This document shows positions 24,320 to 32,501 of a DNA stretch of 39,373 bases, in pieces. Within the stretch, counting starts at the first letter, position 1, and every line of letters begins with the position of its first letter. The position numbers were made by a program, and so were the translations under genes. Origin of the DNA: Clostridia bacterium (GTDB taxonomy: Bacteria; Bacillota; Clostridia; Oscillospirales; Acutalibacteraceae); assembly GCA_017440965.1 (NCBI GenBank), contig JAFSGH010000046.1, positions 1 to 39,373 of the forward strand. The letters are read 5' to 3'. A model generated the notes under the pieces. That model did not search any database, was not told where the DNA came from, and was given only the letters and a program-made list of their open reading frames with translations.

Positions 24320-25561
24320 ATGGAAGAATTAAAATGTCCCAATTGCGGAAAATTATTTCAGATAGATGAGTCGGGCTATGAACAGATAGTAAAGCAGATA
24401 AGAGACAGTGAGTTTCATAAGGAGCTTGACAGAAGAGAAAAGGAAATAAAGCTTCAGAAGGAGAGCGAGCTGAAGCTAATAAAAATTGAGCAGGAGAAAT
24501 CTCAGAGCGAGGAGATTTCAAAAAGAGAAGCTCTTTTATCAAAAAAGGATATGCAGATAGCACAGCTTACTGCCCGTATCGACAGCAGTGAGAGTGACAG
24601 AAAGCTTGCCGTTAATGAGGCTGTCGGCGATGTTAAAAAGCAGCTTTATGAAAAGGATGCTGAAATAGCTGAGCTTCAGCGTCAGCTTAAAACAAAGGAT
24701 TATGAAAGACAGCTGAGCGAAAGTTCTATTAAAAGTAAATATGAAGCAGAGCTTAAGATGAAGGAGGAGCAGCTTGAAACATATAAGGATTTCAAACTGC
24801 GTCAGTCAACAAAAATGATAGGCGAGAGTCTTGAACAGCATTGTCTCAATCAGTTCAATGCTATCCGTGTGACTGCTTTCCCGAGAGCGTATTTTGATAA
24901 GGATAATGATGCGTCCTCAGGAAGCAAGGGTGACTTTATCTTCAGAGAAGCTTCTGACGACGGCACGGAGTTTATTTCAATAATGTTTGAAATGAAAAAT
25001 GAGGCTGATGAGACAAAGACCAAGCATAAGAATGACGATTTCTTAAAGGAGCTTGACAAGGACAGAAATGAGAAAAAGTGCGAATATGCTGTGCTTGTGT
25101 CAATGCTTGAGCCTGAAAGTGAATTATATAATTCGGGAATTGTTGATGTTTCATATAAATATCCTAAAATGTATGTTATCCGTCCTCAACTTTTTATTCC
25201 GATGATATCACTGCTTAGAAATGCCGCAATGAATTCTCTGAAATATCAGCAGGAGCTTCGCGAGGTTAGAAATCAGCAGATAGACATATTGAATTTTGAA
25301 GAGAATATGAATGTCTTCAAGAGCGGCTTTGCAAGAAACTATGAGCTTGCCAGCAGAAGATTCAATGAGGCAATTGCAGAAATAGATAAGTCTATTGCTC
25401 AGCTTCAGAAGGTAAAGGATGCACTTACCTCTTCTGAAAGAAATCTCAGGCTTGCAAATGACAAGGCTCAGGATCTCAGCATAAAAAAGCTGACAAAAAA
25501 CAGTCCGACATTAAGAGCAATGTTTGATGAGTTAAGTGAGCAGGGCGAAGAGGAGAATTGA
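24320..25561 (+). CDS. DUF2130 coiled-coil protein with N-terminal zinc ribbon half
   Basis: 413 residues. It begins MEELKCPNCGKLFQID, a CxxC zinc-ribbon-like knuckle, followed by a long charged coiled coil (about 20-155, many E/K/R/Q and heptad spacing). A compact domain follows (FKLRQSTKMIGESLEQHCLNQFN to about 320) with the conserved GDFIFRE and FEMKNEAD motifs. That domain resembles a PD-(D/E)xK nuclease-like core (D in SKGDF, E-x-K in FEMK), then a second coiled coil. This layout is that of DUF2130 proteins, whose function is unknown. The start at 24320 has AAGGAGAAA upstream; the ATG at 24302 overlaps this site. Co-transcribed with the cyclodeaminase. Confidence 0.85.
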   Translation: MEELKCPNCGKLFQIDESGYEQIVKQIRDSEFHKELDRREKEIKLQKESELKLIKIEQEKSQSEEISKREALLSKKDMQIAQLTARIDSSESDRKLAVNEAVGDVKKQLYEKDAEIAELQRQLKTKDYERQLSESSIKSKYEAELKMKEEQLETYKDFKLRQSTKMIGESLEQHCLNQFNAIRVTAFPRAYFDKDNDASSGSKGDFIFREASDDGTEFISIMFEMKNEADETKTKHKNDDFLKELDKDRNEKKCEYAVLVSMLEPESELYNSGIVDVSYKYPKMYVIRPQLFIPMISLLRNAAMNSLKYQQELREVRNQQIDILNFEENMNVFKSGFARNYELASRRFNEAIAEIDKSIAQLQKVKDALTSSERNLRLANDKAQDLSIKKLTKNSPTLRAMFDELSEQGEEEN

Positions 25562-25571
25562 ACATAAAATC

Positions 25572-25610
25572 AAGAGAGCATTTACGGTTTGTGAATGCTC
25601 TCTTATTTTT
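25572..25610 (+). terminator. Rho-independent terminator
   Basis: 11-bp stem (25572-25582 with 25594-25604), 11-nt loop and TATTTTT tail, directly after the DUF2130 gene. Confidence 0.88.
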
Positions 25611-25661
25611 AGGAAATATTCAATGTATTTGAGGCTTTATTCTCGGAAAATATTAAATAGT

Positions 25662-27092
25662 TTATTCTATTATAAATGTTGTAATGCTGTTGGCTGTGAG
25701 GCTTATGTTAAAATTGCCGTTTATATAAAATTGGGGCAGCTCATTCCAATGCTCACCGAAAATTTTATCCCCTGAGGTACGTACAGACCTGACGGTTTTG
25801 TTTTCAGTATCAATTCCGTTAAATGAAAACGATACATTTTCCTCCTGATTCTTATCATTTACTGCGACAATTACTGTTTTTCCTGATTTCTTATCATATG
25901 CAGCAAGAAAACGGTTGTTATCAGTGTGAATAACGGTCATTCCCGGTCGTATAAATTTTGAAAACTGTCCGAAAGCATAGTATTTCTGGGTAAGTATTAT
26001 TGCCTCATTATCGATATCTGCAAAAGCAGTTCCCCAGAAGCCTTGTGTAAGATCAGGAACTGCAGGCATATCAAGCCTTCCCTTGCTGTCGGGAACGGTG
26101 GAAATATAAGAGGCCACGATCTGCCAAATCACCCAGGCAGAGGGGGACAATGTATTGATATCCTCAATTATTTTTTCGCTGAGCCATAACGCCGGGCCCA
26201 TTTCACCGCTGTCTTCACCTGCAACACCGCTCCAGTCAGTTTCGTCCATCCATATGTTTTTGCTGAGCTTTCTTGAAAGCTCACCTATATGCGGTAATGC
26301 CTTTGCATAAGTATGAGTGCTGATCCTTGATACCCTTGAAAGAGCCTCTTCGCTCAGCATTTTTATTGAAATATACTGAAGCATACAATTTGTTTCGTCG
26401 CTTGCCGTAAGAATAATATCATCAAGCTCATATCGGTGTAAGGCATCCGATACCGATATCAGTATATCGCTTTGCATCTTCCCGGGGGAAATAAAGCAGC
26501 CCTCCTGCTTGGGCGAATCCTTATGCCAATAATTTGAAAAGGGTTCATTCATTGCCGCAAGACTCTTAATCTTTATATTTAATGTATTATTGATATATTG
26601 ACAAGCTTCAGCAAGATACTGCGCGAAATCATCAATGCAGGATGCTTTAAGATTATCCCTTGCCGCAGGTGTATTTCCCGAAGTGCAGCCGCTTTCAGTC
26701 ATATAATAGGGAGGGGAGTTTGAAAATGCTTCAACAAAAGCTTCCTTTCCCGCCGCCTTGTATGAAGAAAGCAGAACATTCAGCTGACTATGATCTGTGT
26801 CGCTGTTAAACACGAAACGATCCTCATTTTTATCATATTTCCACCAGCCGGGCATTTCTGAATCCGTGCGTCTGATGTGATCATGAGTCGGATCATCTCC
26901 GCCGCCGATGTTGTATCTCATAATATTAAGACCGAGTCCTTCCTCAGAAAAAAACAGTCTCGCACTGTCCTGAGTCAGCTTCTCGCTGTGTCCGACTCTG
27001 TTTGCCCACCAGCAAAGGCTTGTGCCCCAGCCCTCAAACACTCCGTTATTTGTTTTTGATTCATTTGCTGTTGAAATAAGTATGCTTAACAT
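25662..27092 (-). CDS. Glycoside hydrolase family 30 (endo-beta-1,6-galactanase-like), cytosolic
   Basis: 476 residues. Clan GH-A TIM barrel with a C-terminal beta domain (from about 385). N-terminal GFEGWGTSLCWWANRVG-type opening, NIMRYNIGGGDDP, EAFSNSPPYYMTESGC, acid/base E183 in AAMNEPFSNYW, ISTHTY, and nucleophile E284 in IWMDETDW. This set fits GH30, closest in feel to the endo-beta-1,6-galactanase subgroup. There is no signal peptide, unlike secreted GH30 enzymes, so it should cleave imported beta-linked oligosaccharides. ATG at 27092 has GAGAGAG 9 nt upstream; the ATG at 27101 directly abuts it. It has its own promoter, and the next gene upstream has its own terminator. Confidence 0.88.
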   Translation of the reverse strand: MLSILISTANESKTNNGVFEGWGTSLCWWANRVGHSEKLTQDSARLFFSEEGLGLNIMRYNIGGGDDPTHDHIRRTDSEMPGWWKYDKNEDRFVFNSDTDHSQLNVLLSSYKAAGKEAFVEAFSNSPPYYMTESGCTSGNTPAARDNLKASCIDDFAQYLAEACQYINNTLNIKIKSLAAMNEPFSNYWHKDSPKQEGCFISPGKMQSDILISVSDALHRYELDDIILTASDETNCMLQYISIKMLSEEALSRVSRISTHTYAKALPHIGELSRKLSKNIWMDETDWSGVAGEDSGEMGPALWLSEKIIEDINTLSPSAWVIWQIVASYISTVPDSKGRLDMPAVPDLTQGFWGTAFADIDNEAIILTQKYYAFGQFSKFIRPGMTVIHTDNNRFLAAYDKKSGKTVIVAVNDKNQEENVSFSFNGIDTENKTVRSVRTSGDKIFGEHWNELPQFYINGNFNISLTANSITTFIIE

Positions 27093-27128
27093 ATTTATCA
27101 TCTCTCTCAGCTGATTATTTATAAATCT

Positions 27129-27157
27129 ATTCTATCATATGAAGAAATTACGGGCAA
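27129..27157 (-). promoter_or_regulatory. Sigma-A type promoter for the GH30 gene
   Basis: Minus-strand -35 TTGCCC (27152-27157), 17-nt spacer, -10 TAGAAT (27129-27134). Confidence 0.55.
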
Positions 27158-27208
27158 GAAAAGAATTAAGTCATCGTCGCTTTCTTACAGAAAAAAGCTT
27201 GTTAAAAC

Positions 27209-27237
27209 AAAAAAATCCCTCCGTTAAGAGGGATTTT
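27209..27237 (-). terminator. Rho-independent terminator of the DUF4474 gene
   Basis: AAAATCCCTC (27212-27221) pairs with GAGGGATTTT (27228-27237), 6-nt loop. On the minus strand it ends in a run of seven T and sits 8 nt after the stop codon. Confidence 0.88.
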
Positions 27238-27245
27238 AATTATGA

Positions 27246-28427
27246 TCACCAGGTAATGCTTACAGTGAGACCGTCTACGGTGTAGCTGACATCACCCATA
27301 ACATTATTGTCAATGGATTCGGTAAATGCATTGAGCATTTCTTCATCAGGCATAACGATCGATGTTTTAAGGGTGAGGGAAGAGGGAAGGTATCTTGCTG
27401 TTCCGATATGGAAGCCGCTTATCCACCAATGCTTCTGAAGCTCTCTGTTTACAAGAAGCTTATCCTTATGATAGATCTGCATTGACATATCGAGCATCTG
27501 ATCATCGGTTGCGCAATTGTAGAAGGTGCCTGATTTTTCGGGCTCTCTGCTGTATATTCCTACCTCACCGCCGTTAGAGATGAAATAGTTACCCTTCCAT
27601 ATCTGTATCATCCATTCAAGACCGTCATATTCGAACTTGAAGCGTCTTGTGATATAGCTGTATGATATGGGCATTGTATTAGCGGCAATATCATAGAAGA
27701 GACAGAAGCCGAAGTTCCTCATCCAACAGTCAACAGTTGTGTAGACTATCATTTCTTTTACGGAGAAATTATATCCTGAGCCGAACATTCCTGTGCCTTC
27801 TTTGTTTGTGCAAAGACCTGTTTCCTTGTTTATTATAAGTCCGGGCTTATGAGTTTCCTTTGTGCCGTCCTGATAGGTTATTCTGAATTCGACCTCATAG
27901 ATATCGGGATCATCCGTCTTCAGAGTATATACATCGCAGGACTTGATGAGGCTCATATAAGCACCTATTGCGTGACATACGGAAGCCATAATAGGATTGT
28001 CATTTGCAAGATATTCATCTCTTTTTGCATATCTTGCTTTTCTGAATTCGGTTATATCGATCTCATATTTATCAATAAAATATCTTGCGGGAGCATTTAT
28101 ATCGGGAAGATTTTTCACGATAAGCTCAAGATCAAGTCCTGACTCCTTGCAGATCTCCATTGAAAGCTCGGAAAGGAAATCATCTACCGTGATATCTATT
28201 CTCTCGGGCTCGGCTTCTTCGCCGGTGATAAGGTATTTAAATGTTTTGAGAACATTAAGTATCTTTCCGAAATCCTCAGTTGAAAGGATGGGGATGCCGC
28301 CACTCATAATTGAATCCATATATCCGTTGATTCCGGGAGTGAATTCTGCAGATGCAAAAGCAGGGAAAATGCTTAACATCATCATTGATGCCATAATTAA
28401 GGCAAGTATTTTTTTGGAAAGCTTCAT
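27246..28427 (-). CDS. Exported DUF4474 protein
   Basis: 393 residues. Signal peptide of KLSKKI plus hydrophobic core, with a likely cut after FASA (about residue 27). The middle part (about 75-130) is helical; the C-terminal half carries the DUF4474 features: IVYTTVDCWMRNFGFC, RRFKFEYDGLEWMIQIWKGNYF, GGEVGIYSREP and the YNCATDDQMLDMSM stretch. It resembles secreted or surface proteins of Clostridia whose biochemical role is not known; I do not assign one. Preceded by AAAGGAA and a near-consensus promoter; monocistronic. Confidence 0.8.
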   Translation of the reverse strand: MKLSKKILALIMASMMMLSIFPAFASAEFTPGINGYMDSIMSGGIPILSTEDFGKILNVLKTFKYLITGEEAEPERIDITVDDFLSELSMEICKESGLDLELIVKNLPDINAPARYFIDKYEIDITEFRKARYAKRDEYLANDNPIMASVCHAIGAYMSLIKSCDVYTLKTDDPDIYEVEFRITYQDGTKETHKPGLIINKETGLCTNKEGTGMFGSGYNFSVKEMIVYTTVDCWMRNFGFCLFYDIAANTMPISYSYITRRFKFEYDGLEWMIQIWKGNYFISNGGEVGIYSREPEKSGTFYNCATDDQMLDMSMQIYHKDKLLVNRELQKHWWISGFHIGTARYLPSSLTLKTSIVMPDEEMLNAFTESIDNNVMGDVSYTVDGLTVSITW

Positions 28428-28458
28428 AACTTATTTCCTTTCAGCTTAATCACAGTCA

Positions 28459-28487
28459 ATTATAGTGCATTTTGCGGATAATTGCAA
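28459..28487 (-). promoter_or_regulatory. Sigma-A type promoter for the DUF4474 gene
   Basis: Minus-strand -35 TTGCAA (28482-28487), 17-nt spacer, consensus -10 TATAAT (28459-28464). Confidence 0.72.
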
Positions 28488-28508
28488 GTAGCAGAATGAA
28501 TAATAGTG

Positions 28509-28529
28509 TGTTTTTTTCTGAAAAAAACA
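28509..28529 (-). terminator. Possible A/T-only terminator of the esterase operon
   Basis: TGTTTTTTT/AAAAAAACA-type inverted repeat about 12 nt after the stop codon at 28541. It lacks the usual GC-rich stem base, so it may be weak or not a terminator. Confidence 0.3.
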
Positions 28530-28540
28530 AAAAAGAATGA

Positions 28541-30661
28541 TTATTCAAGGGTAATGCGTTGATTTTCATTGAAGTTGAGGTACAAAGAAGCTCCGTCTGC
28601 TCTGACAGTTATTTCATCAGCCTTTCTTTTTGCCCGACAGAATTCGCATTCGTATCTGTCAAAGGATGCTTTCTGCAATTCTCCGTTAACATAAAGACCG
28701 CCGTCAAAGGAGAAGCTAAGAGTTTTTTCTTCTGATGAGTAGAAAACACAACCGTTATCAGTAAAGCTGTATTTGTTGTTTCTGATCCGTGTTTTGAAAT
28801 TTTCATAGCTTTCCCTTGAAATATCTGAAATTTCCGTGATATAGCAATGATAATCTCCTTCATTTCTGCAAAGATCAAAGTGTTTTATTTCAGGATATAA
28901 AGAGGGAACAGGTCTGCCTTTGAAAAGAGCATCAAGGGAGTCCTTATTATATTCTTTGTACCTCAGCTGACCGTCAGCTATCATCGACACAAATACGCCG
29001 TTTTTCCGTGCAACAAAGCGGTTCCCGTATAATTCGAATTCATCATAAAGCTCCTTGGGGACATAGGCGTGAGTGAGTTTACAGATGCTGCTTTCTCCGA
29101 AGCGTTTTTTGTCGGGAAGCTTATATACTGTAATATTTATGTTTTCGTGCTGTACACTTGAGGGCTTTCTGCCGTTTCCTATCCAGTATCCCGGAGAGGA
29201 TGAAAAACGGGAGTTACCGTCACCTGAAGGATGGGTGGTGAATAATGTGAGAGAGTCGGAAATATTTGCCGTCCATATATGATCTTGTGTTCCGCATTCA
29301 TAGGGATATTTCATTATATCTGTTATAAGAGAGAAATGCATAGATTTGTAGGCATAAATATTTCCCGAGCGTGTTGCAATTCCGTGAGGAAGTATGTTAA
29401 AGCGGTCTGAAATAAAAGCAGGGGAAAAGACCTTGAACAGTGAAACGGTGAGAAATCTGAAATATGACAAAAAATCATTGCTGAACATTCTGTTTTTCTT
29501 AAGATAGCTTATCGTATTGCTTATTACCTCAGGATTTGTGAATGCCTCTGCGCCGAATTGAGCCATGATCTGATACACCTCGGGACCTATCAGATCTTCA
29601 TTTTTAAGATCTTCGGGGGATAGACCGCTGTGGCTTTTTGCAATAAAACTGCCGTCATTCAGAGCAATTTTTCTGATTGCATCGGGCAAAATGTATTTTT
29701 TATTTTTTACAGCTTCCGTAAAGCAGATAAGTATATAATTCGGCTTTATATCAAAAGACTCTTTTTGAATTGCTTTTTCGGTCTCAGAATAGTCAAAGGA
29801 TGCGGACAGCTTTTTATAAGTTTCCTCACCCCATAACACATTCATTGCTGCTTTTATGCTGTTTCCCTGAAGATCTCCGCTTTTATTGTTTCCGTACATT
29901 CTGGGGCTTACAGCGGTGAATCTGTTATTGACGGAATATAAAGCAATATCAAGCCAGAGGATATCCATGATCATACTGATTCTGTTGATAAGCGTCTGAT
30001 CGTCCGAATAGGCTATCAGATTTGCCATTGGAGAAATATCCTCTGCAAGGTAATTATTACTGAGATATTCGGAAAAGCCGTAATAAAACCTTTGCTTCAT
30101 CCAATGCTCTATTCTGTTTTTTGCCTTTTGCCTGTGGTATTTGCCGTTGTTATTATCGTTTGTAAAAATTTCATCGGGCCAAAGCTGGCCGGTGAGGTAC
30201 TCAGCCGCGGCAAACATTATCTGATGGTTTTCTGACCAGTAGCACATACTGTCTTCTCCCGGCTCGTCCATATGATACTTGAAGCCGAGAAGAGTTTTCT
30301 TTATGAGCTCTCTTGAGTCACAGGGGAGACTGTCAGGAAAATCTATATATATCTTTATGAGAAGCTGAAGCCTGAAATCTGCACAGTCAAATCTTCTGTT
30401 AACATACTCACATTGTCTCAGGAGCATATCATATATTTCGCTGTCAGAAAAATAAGGAGCATCAGGCTCATTGTTCAGAAAGAAGAACAGATCCTCAAAG
30501 CTTCTGCCCTTGCTATCTTTTGAATAGTATTCCGCTTCCTCTTCAGAAGGTAACACAGCCTTTGTTTTTTTTCTGAGAAGTATTGCGACTTCTGCAAGAA
30601 GGAAAACAATATATAGCAGGAAAACTGACAAAACAGTATATAAGATGATCAGATCAGCCAC
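28541..30661 (-). CDS. Membrane-anchored large protein of unrecognised family
   Basis: 706 residues. One N-terminal membrane helix (about 3-30), then a large, mostly helical first half with CYWSENHQIMFAAAEYLTGQLWPDE (key residues W-S-E-N-H and GQ-x-P; about 140-165), and a beta-rich C-terminal half (about 400-706) with many short strands and a terminal sandwich. This helical-then-beta layout recalls alpha/alpha-toroid polysaccharide lyases of the heparinase II/III type, but I see no signature that proves it. The start is awkward: GTG at 30661 is the longest reading but touches the GAAAAGAG stretch, and a CTG three codons later would be better spaced. It is last in the operon with the dehydrogenase, epimerase and esterase, so a role in sugar or glycan breakdown is inferred. 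Confidence 0.75.
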   Translation of the reverse strand: MADLIILYTVLSVFLLYIVFLLAEVAILLRKKTKAVLPSEEEAEYYSKDSKGRSFEDLFFFLNNEPDAPYFSDSEIYDMLLRQCEYVNRRFDCADFRLQLLIKIYIDFPDSLPCDSRELIKKTLLGFKYHMDEPGEDSMCYWSENHQIMFAAAEYLTGQLWPDEIFTNDNNNGKYHRQKAKNRIEHWMKQRFYYGFSEYLSNNYLAEDISPMANLIAYSDDQTLINRISMIMDILWLDIALYSVNNRFTAVSPRMYGNNKSGDLQGNSIKAAMNVLWGEETYKKLSASFDYSETEKAIQKESFDIKPNYILICFTEAVKNKKYILPDAIRKIALNDGSFIAKSHSGLSPEDLKNEDLIGPEVYQIMAQFGAEAFTNPEVISNTISYLKKNRMFSNDFLSYFRFLTVSLFKVFSPAFISDRFNILPHGIATRSGNIYAYKSMHFSLITDIMKYPYECGTQDHIWTANISDSLTLFTTHPSGDGNSRFSSSPGYWIGNGRKPSSVQHENINITVYKLPDKKRFGESSICKLTHAYVPKELYDEFELYGNRFVARKNGVFVSMIADGQLRYKEYNKDSLDALFKGRPVPSLYPEIKHFDLCRNEGDYHCYITEISDISRESYENFKTRIRNNKYSFTDNGCVFYSSEEKTLSFSFDGGLYVNGELQKASFDRYECEFCRAKRKADEITVRADGASLYLNFNENQRITLE

Positions 30662-30679
30662 CTCTTTTCGTGTGTGGGC

Positions 30680-31675
30680 TTATGCCATTTTTTCAAGATC
30701 GGAAAGCTTTATCTCATATGAAGCTTCTTTTCCTTCAAGAAAGCTCTTCAGTTCCTCTATCATAAGATATGCCATTCTTTGAGGCTCATTTCCCGTGCTT
30801 CCGGCTATGTGCGGTGTAATTATTGCATTCCTGCACCAGAATAAGGGAGAGATATAAGGGAAATATTCTGCCTTTATCACATCACCCACAAAGGTATGTG
30901 AGGGATGAAGAAGAAGAGAAAGGGCAAGAGAAAGCTCCGAGACCTGCGCACCTCTTCCTGTGTTAATAAATACAGAGTGCTTTTTCATTGAATTAAAATG
31001 CCTGCAGCGGAAGAAGTTTCTTAGTTCTTTTTTGTTTGCAAGATGGTTTGTAATTACATCGCAGTCGGAAAAGATGTCTTCAAGGGTGCAGAGTTTTACA
31101 TCAAGCTCTGCAGCCCTCTCTTTTGAAACGAAGGGATCAAAAGCATACAGCTCAATATCAGAATCCCGTAATTTTTCAGCAACCCTTGTGCCGATTGCTC
31201 CGAGCCCGATAATGCCGACTTTAGTATGAAAGTTTCCGGGTGAGGAATTTGCATGCACCAGCGAATATAGCGGAGCAATTCTGTAGCTTTTTGATGCCTG
31301 AAAAAAGCCTTTTGAGGCAAGCATTATCTGAGAAGCTGTATATTCTGCTACAGGCACGGCATTTGCCGCAAAGGCGCTGAATATTCTGACTCCGCTTTCA
31401 AGAAAGGGCCTTGCGAAATACTGAACGGTGCCGGCGCTGTAAAATAACACTTTAAGAGACGGCAGGTATTCTTTAATTTCTTCTTTTGAAAGTCTCGTCA
31501 TTCCCCATGTGGCAAAAGCGATTTCGCAATCCTGAAGAAAATCCTTTTGCTTATTAATATTCTTTTTTGAGATTCTTTCCGAGAGAATTCCGTATTTGCT
31601 TAATTCGGAAAGCACTGCCGGAGTATATACTTTTGAAAACTGCAGAGAATTTGAGCCGAAGAGGGCTATTTTCAT
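30680..31675 (-). CDS. D-isomer-specific 2-hydroxyacid dehydrogenase (NAD-binding)
   Basis: 331 residues. Rossmann dinucleotide motif GIIGLGAIG (154-162), then the catalytic trio of the family: R241 in NTGRGA, E270 in IKAEYFP and H289 in ITPHIAGS. The reaction is reversible NAD(P)H-dependent oxidation of a D-2-hydroxyacid or a sugar-acid relative. The start codon overlaps the stop of the upstream epimerase gene (ATGA), a sign of translational coupling, with CAGGAA as ribosome binding site. The operon partners suggest a sugar-acid or keto-sugar substrate. Confidence 0.9.
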   Translation of the reverse strand: MKIALFGSNSLQFSKVYTPAVLSELSKYGILSERISKKNINKQKDFLQDCEIAFATWGMTRLSKEEIKEYLPSLKVLFYSAGTVQYFARPFLESGVRIFSAFAANAVPVAEYTASQIMLASKGFFQASKSYRIAPLYSLVHANSSPGNFHTKVGIIGLGAIGTRVAEKLRDSDIELYAFDPFVSKERAAELDVKLCTLEDIFSDCDVITNHLANKKELRNFFRCRHFNSMKKHSVFINTGRGAQVSELSLALSLLLHPSHTFVGDVIKAEYFPYISPLFWCRNAIITPHIAGSTGNEPQRMAYLMIEELKSFLEGKEASYEIKLSDLEKMA

Positions 31676-32484
31676 TTTATTATTCCTGCCTTGATACACA
31701 GATTTTTCATATCCTTATTAAATGACCTTTGTATTCCGAAAAGAGAATAAAAATAAGAATACTCGAGAAGTAAGGCACCGCTGAAATCCATATTTTTGTA
31801 TTTTTCTATAAGAATATCGGCATAATCCCTTTTGAATTTCGGAAATTGCTCTCTTCTGCTTTCAGCAAAGGATATATGAACATTTGCTGTTTTGTCGAAG
31901 GTTCTTTCGATGCGGTCAAGGTCGGTATCTATATCCTTATAGATCGATTGAAAATATGTATAAAATACTGAATTGTCAAGGTCTGACATAAATCTCAGAA
32001 TTGCATCCGTGTCATTATTAAATGTATTTCTGTGGCATTCTGCACTGATCTTAAGTCCGTAATCGTCGGCTATTACGCACATATTTTCGGCATCCTCGAG
32101 CAATTCATTATATGTATCTTTATCAGTTTTCTGACTGTCACATTTTCCGAGCCAGACTCTTACTGATTTAGCTCCTGTCACGGAAGCCTTTTCGCATACA
32201 TTGTGCCAGTGGCGGGAATCCTTGCTTCCCACTCTGTAGTAGCTTCCGAATGAACAAACTTCAATATTGTTTTTACAGCAAAGAAGCATAATGCTCTGAG
32301 CATCGTTGAGAGTTTTTACATGCGCCTTTTCATTCCATTCGATCACGAATTGATGAGAGGGTCCGGAGTTATTATCAGGAGTTTTTTTACCAAAGCAGTA
32401 TTCTTCAGCATTGTTCAGAATGCTGATAATTGCCTCCGGCTGCTTTATCTGATTGAAGGTTGAGGAGGTAAAGCCTATCTGCAT
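31672..32484 (-). CDS. Sugar phosphate isomerase/epimerase-like TIM barrel (AP endonuclease 2 fold)
   Basis: 270 residues. Xylose-isomerase-like TIM barrel: MQIGFTSSTF opening, VIEWNEK with a metal-binding Glu, a central KSVRVWLGKCD, ISAECHRNTFNND (E and H ligands) and VHISFAES near the end. Members isomerise or epimerise sugars, inositols or keto-acids. Usually about 270-290 residues, so it is full length. It lies 17 nt after the esterase gene and overlaps the dehydrogenase gene by 4 nt. The precise substrate is unknown. Confidence 0.85.
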   Translation of the reverse strand: MQIGFTSSTFNQIKQPEAIISILNNAEEYCFGKKTPDNNSGPSHQFVIEWNEKAHVKTLNDAQSIMLLCCKNNIEVCSFGSYYRVGSKDSRHWHNVCEKASVTGAKSVRVWLGKCDSQKTDKDTYNELLEDAENMCVIADDYGLKISAECHRNTFNNDTDAILRFMSDLDNSVFYTYFQSIYKDIDTDLDRIERTFDKTANVHISFAESRREQFPKFKRDYADILIEKYKNMDFSGALLLEYSYFYSLFGIQRSFNKDMKNLCIKAGIIK

Positions 32485-32501
32485 AATAATACCTGCCTTT
32501 T

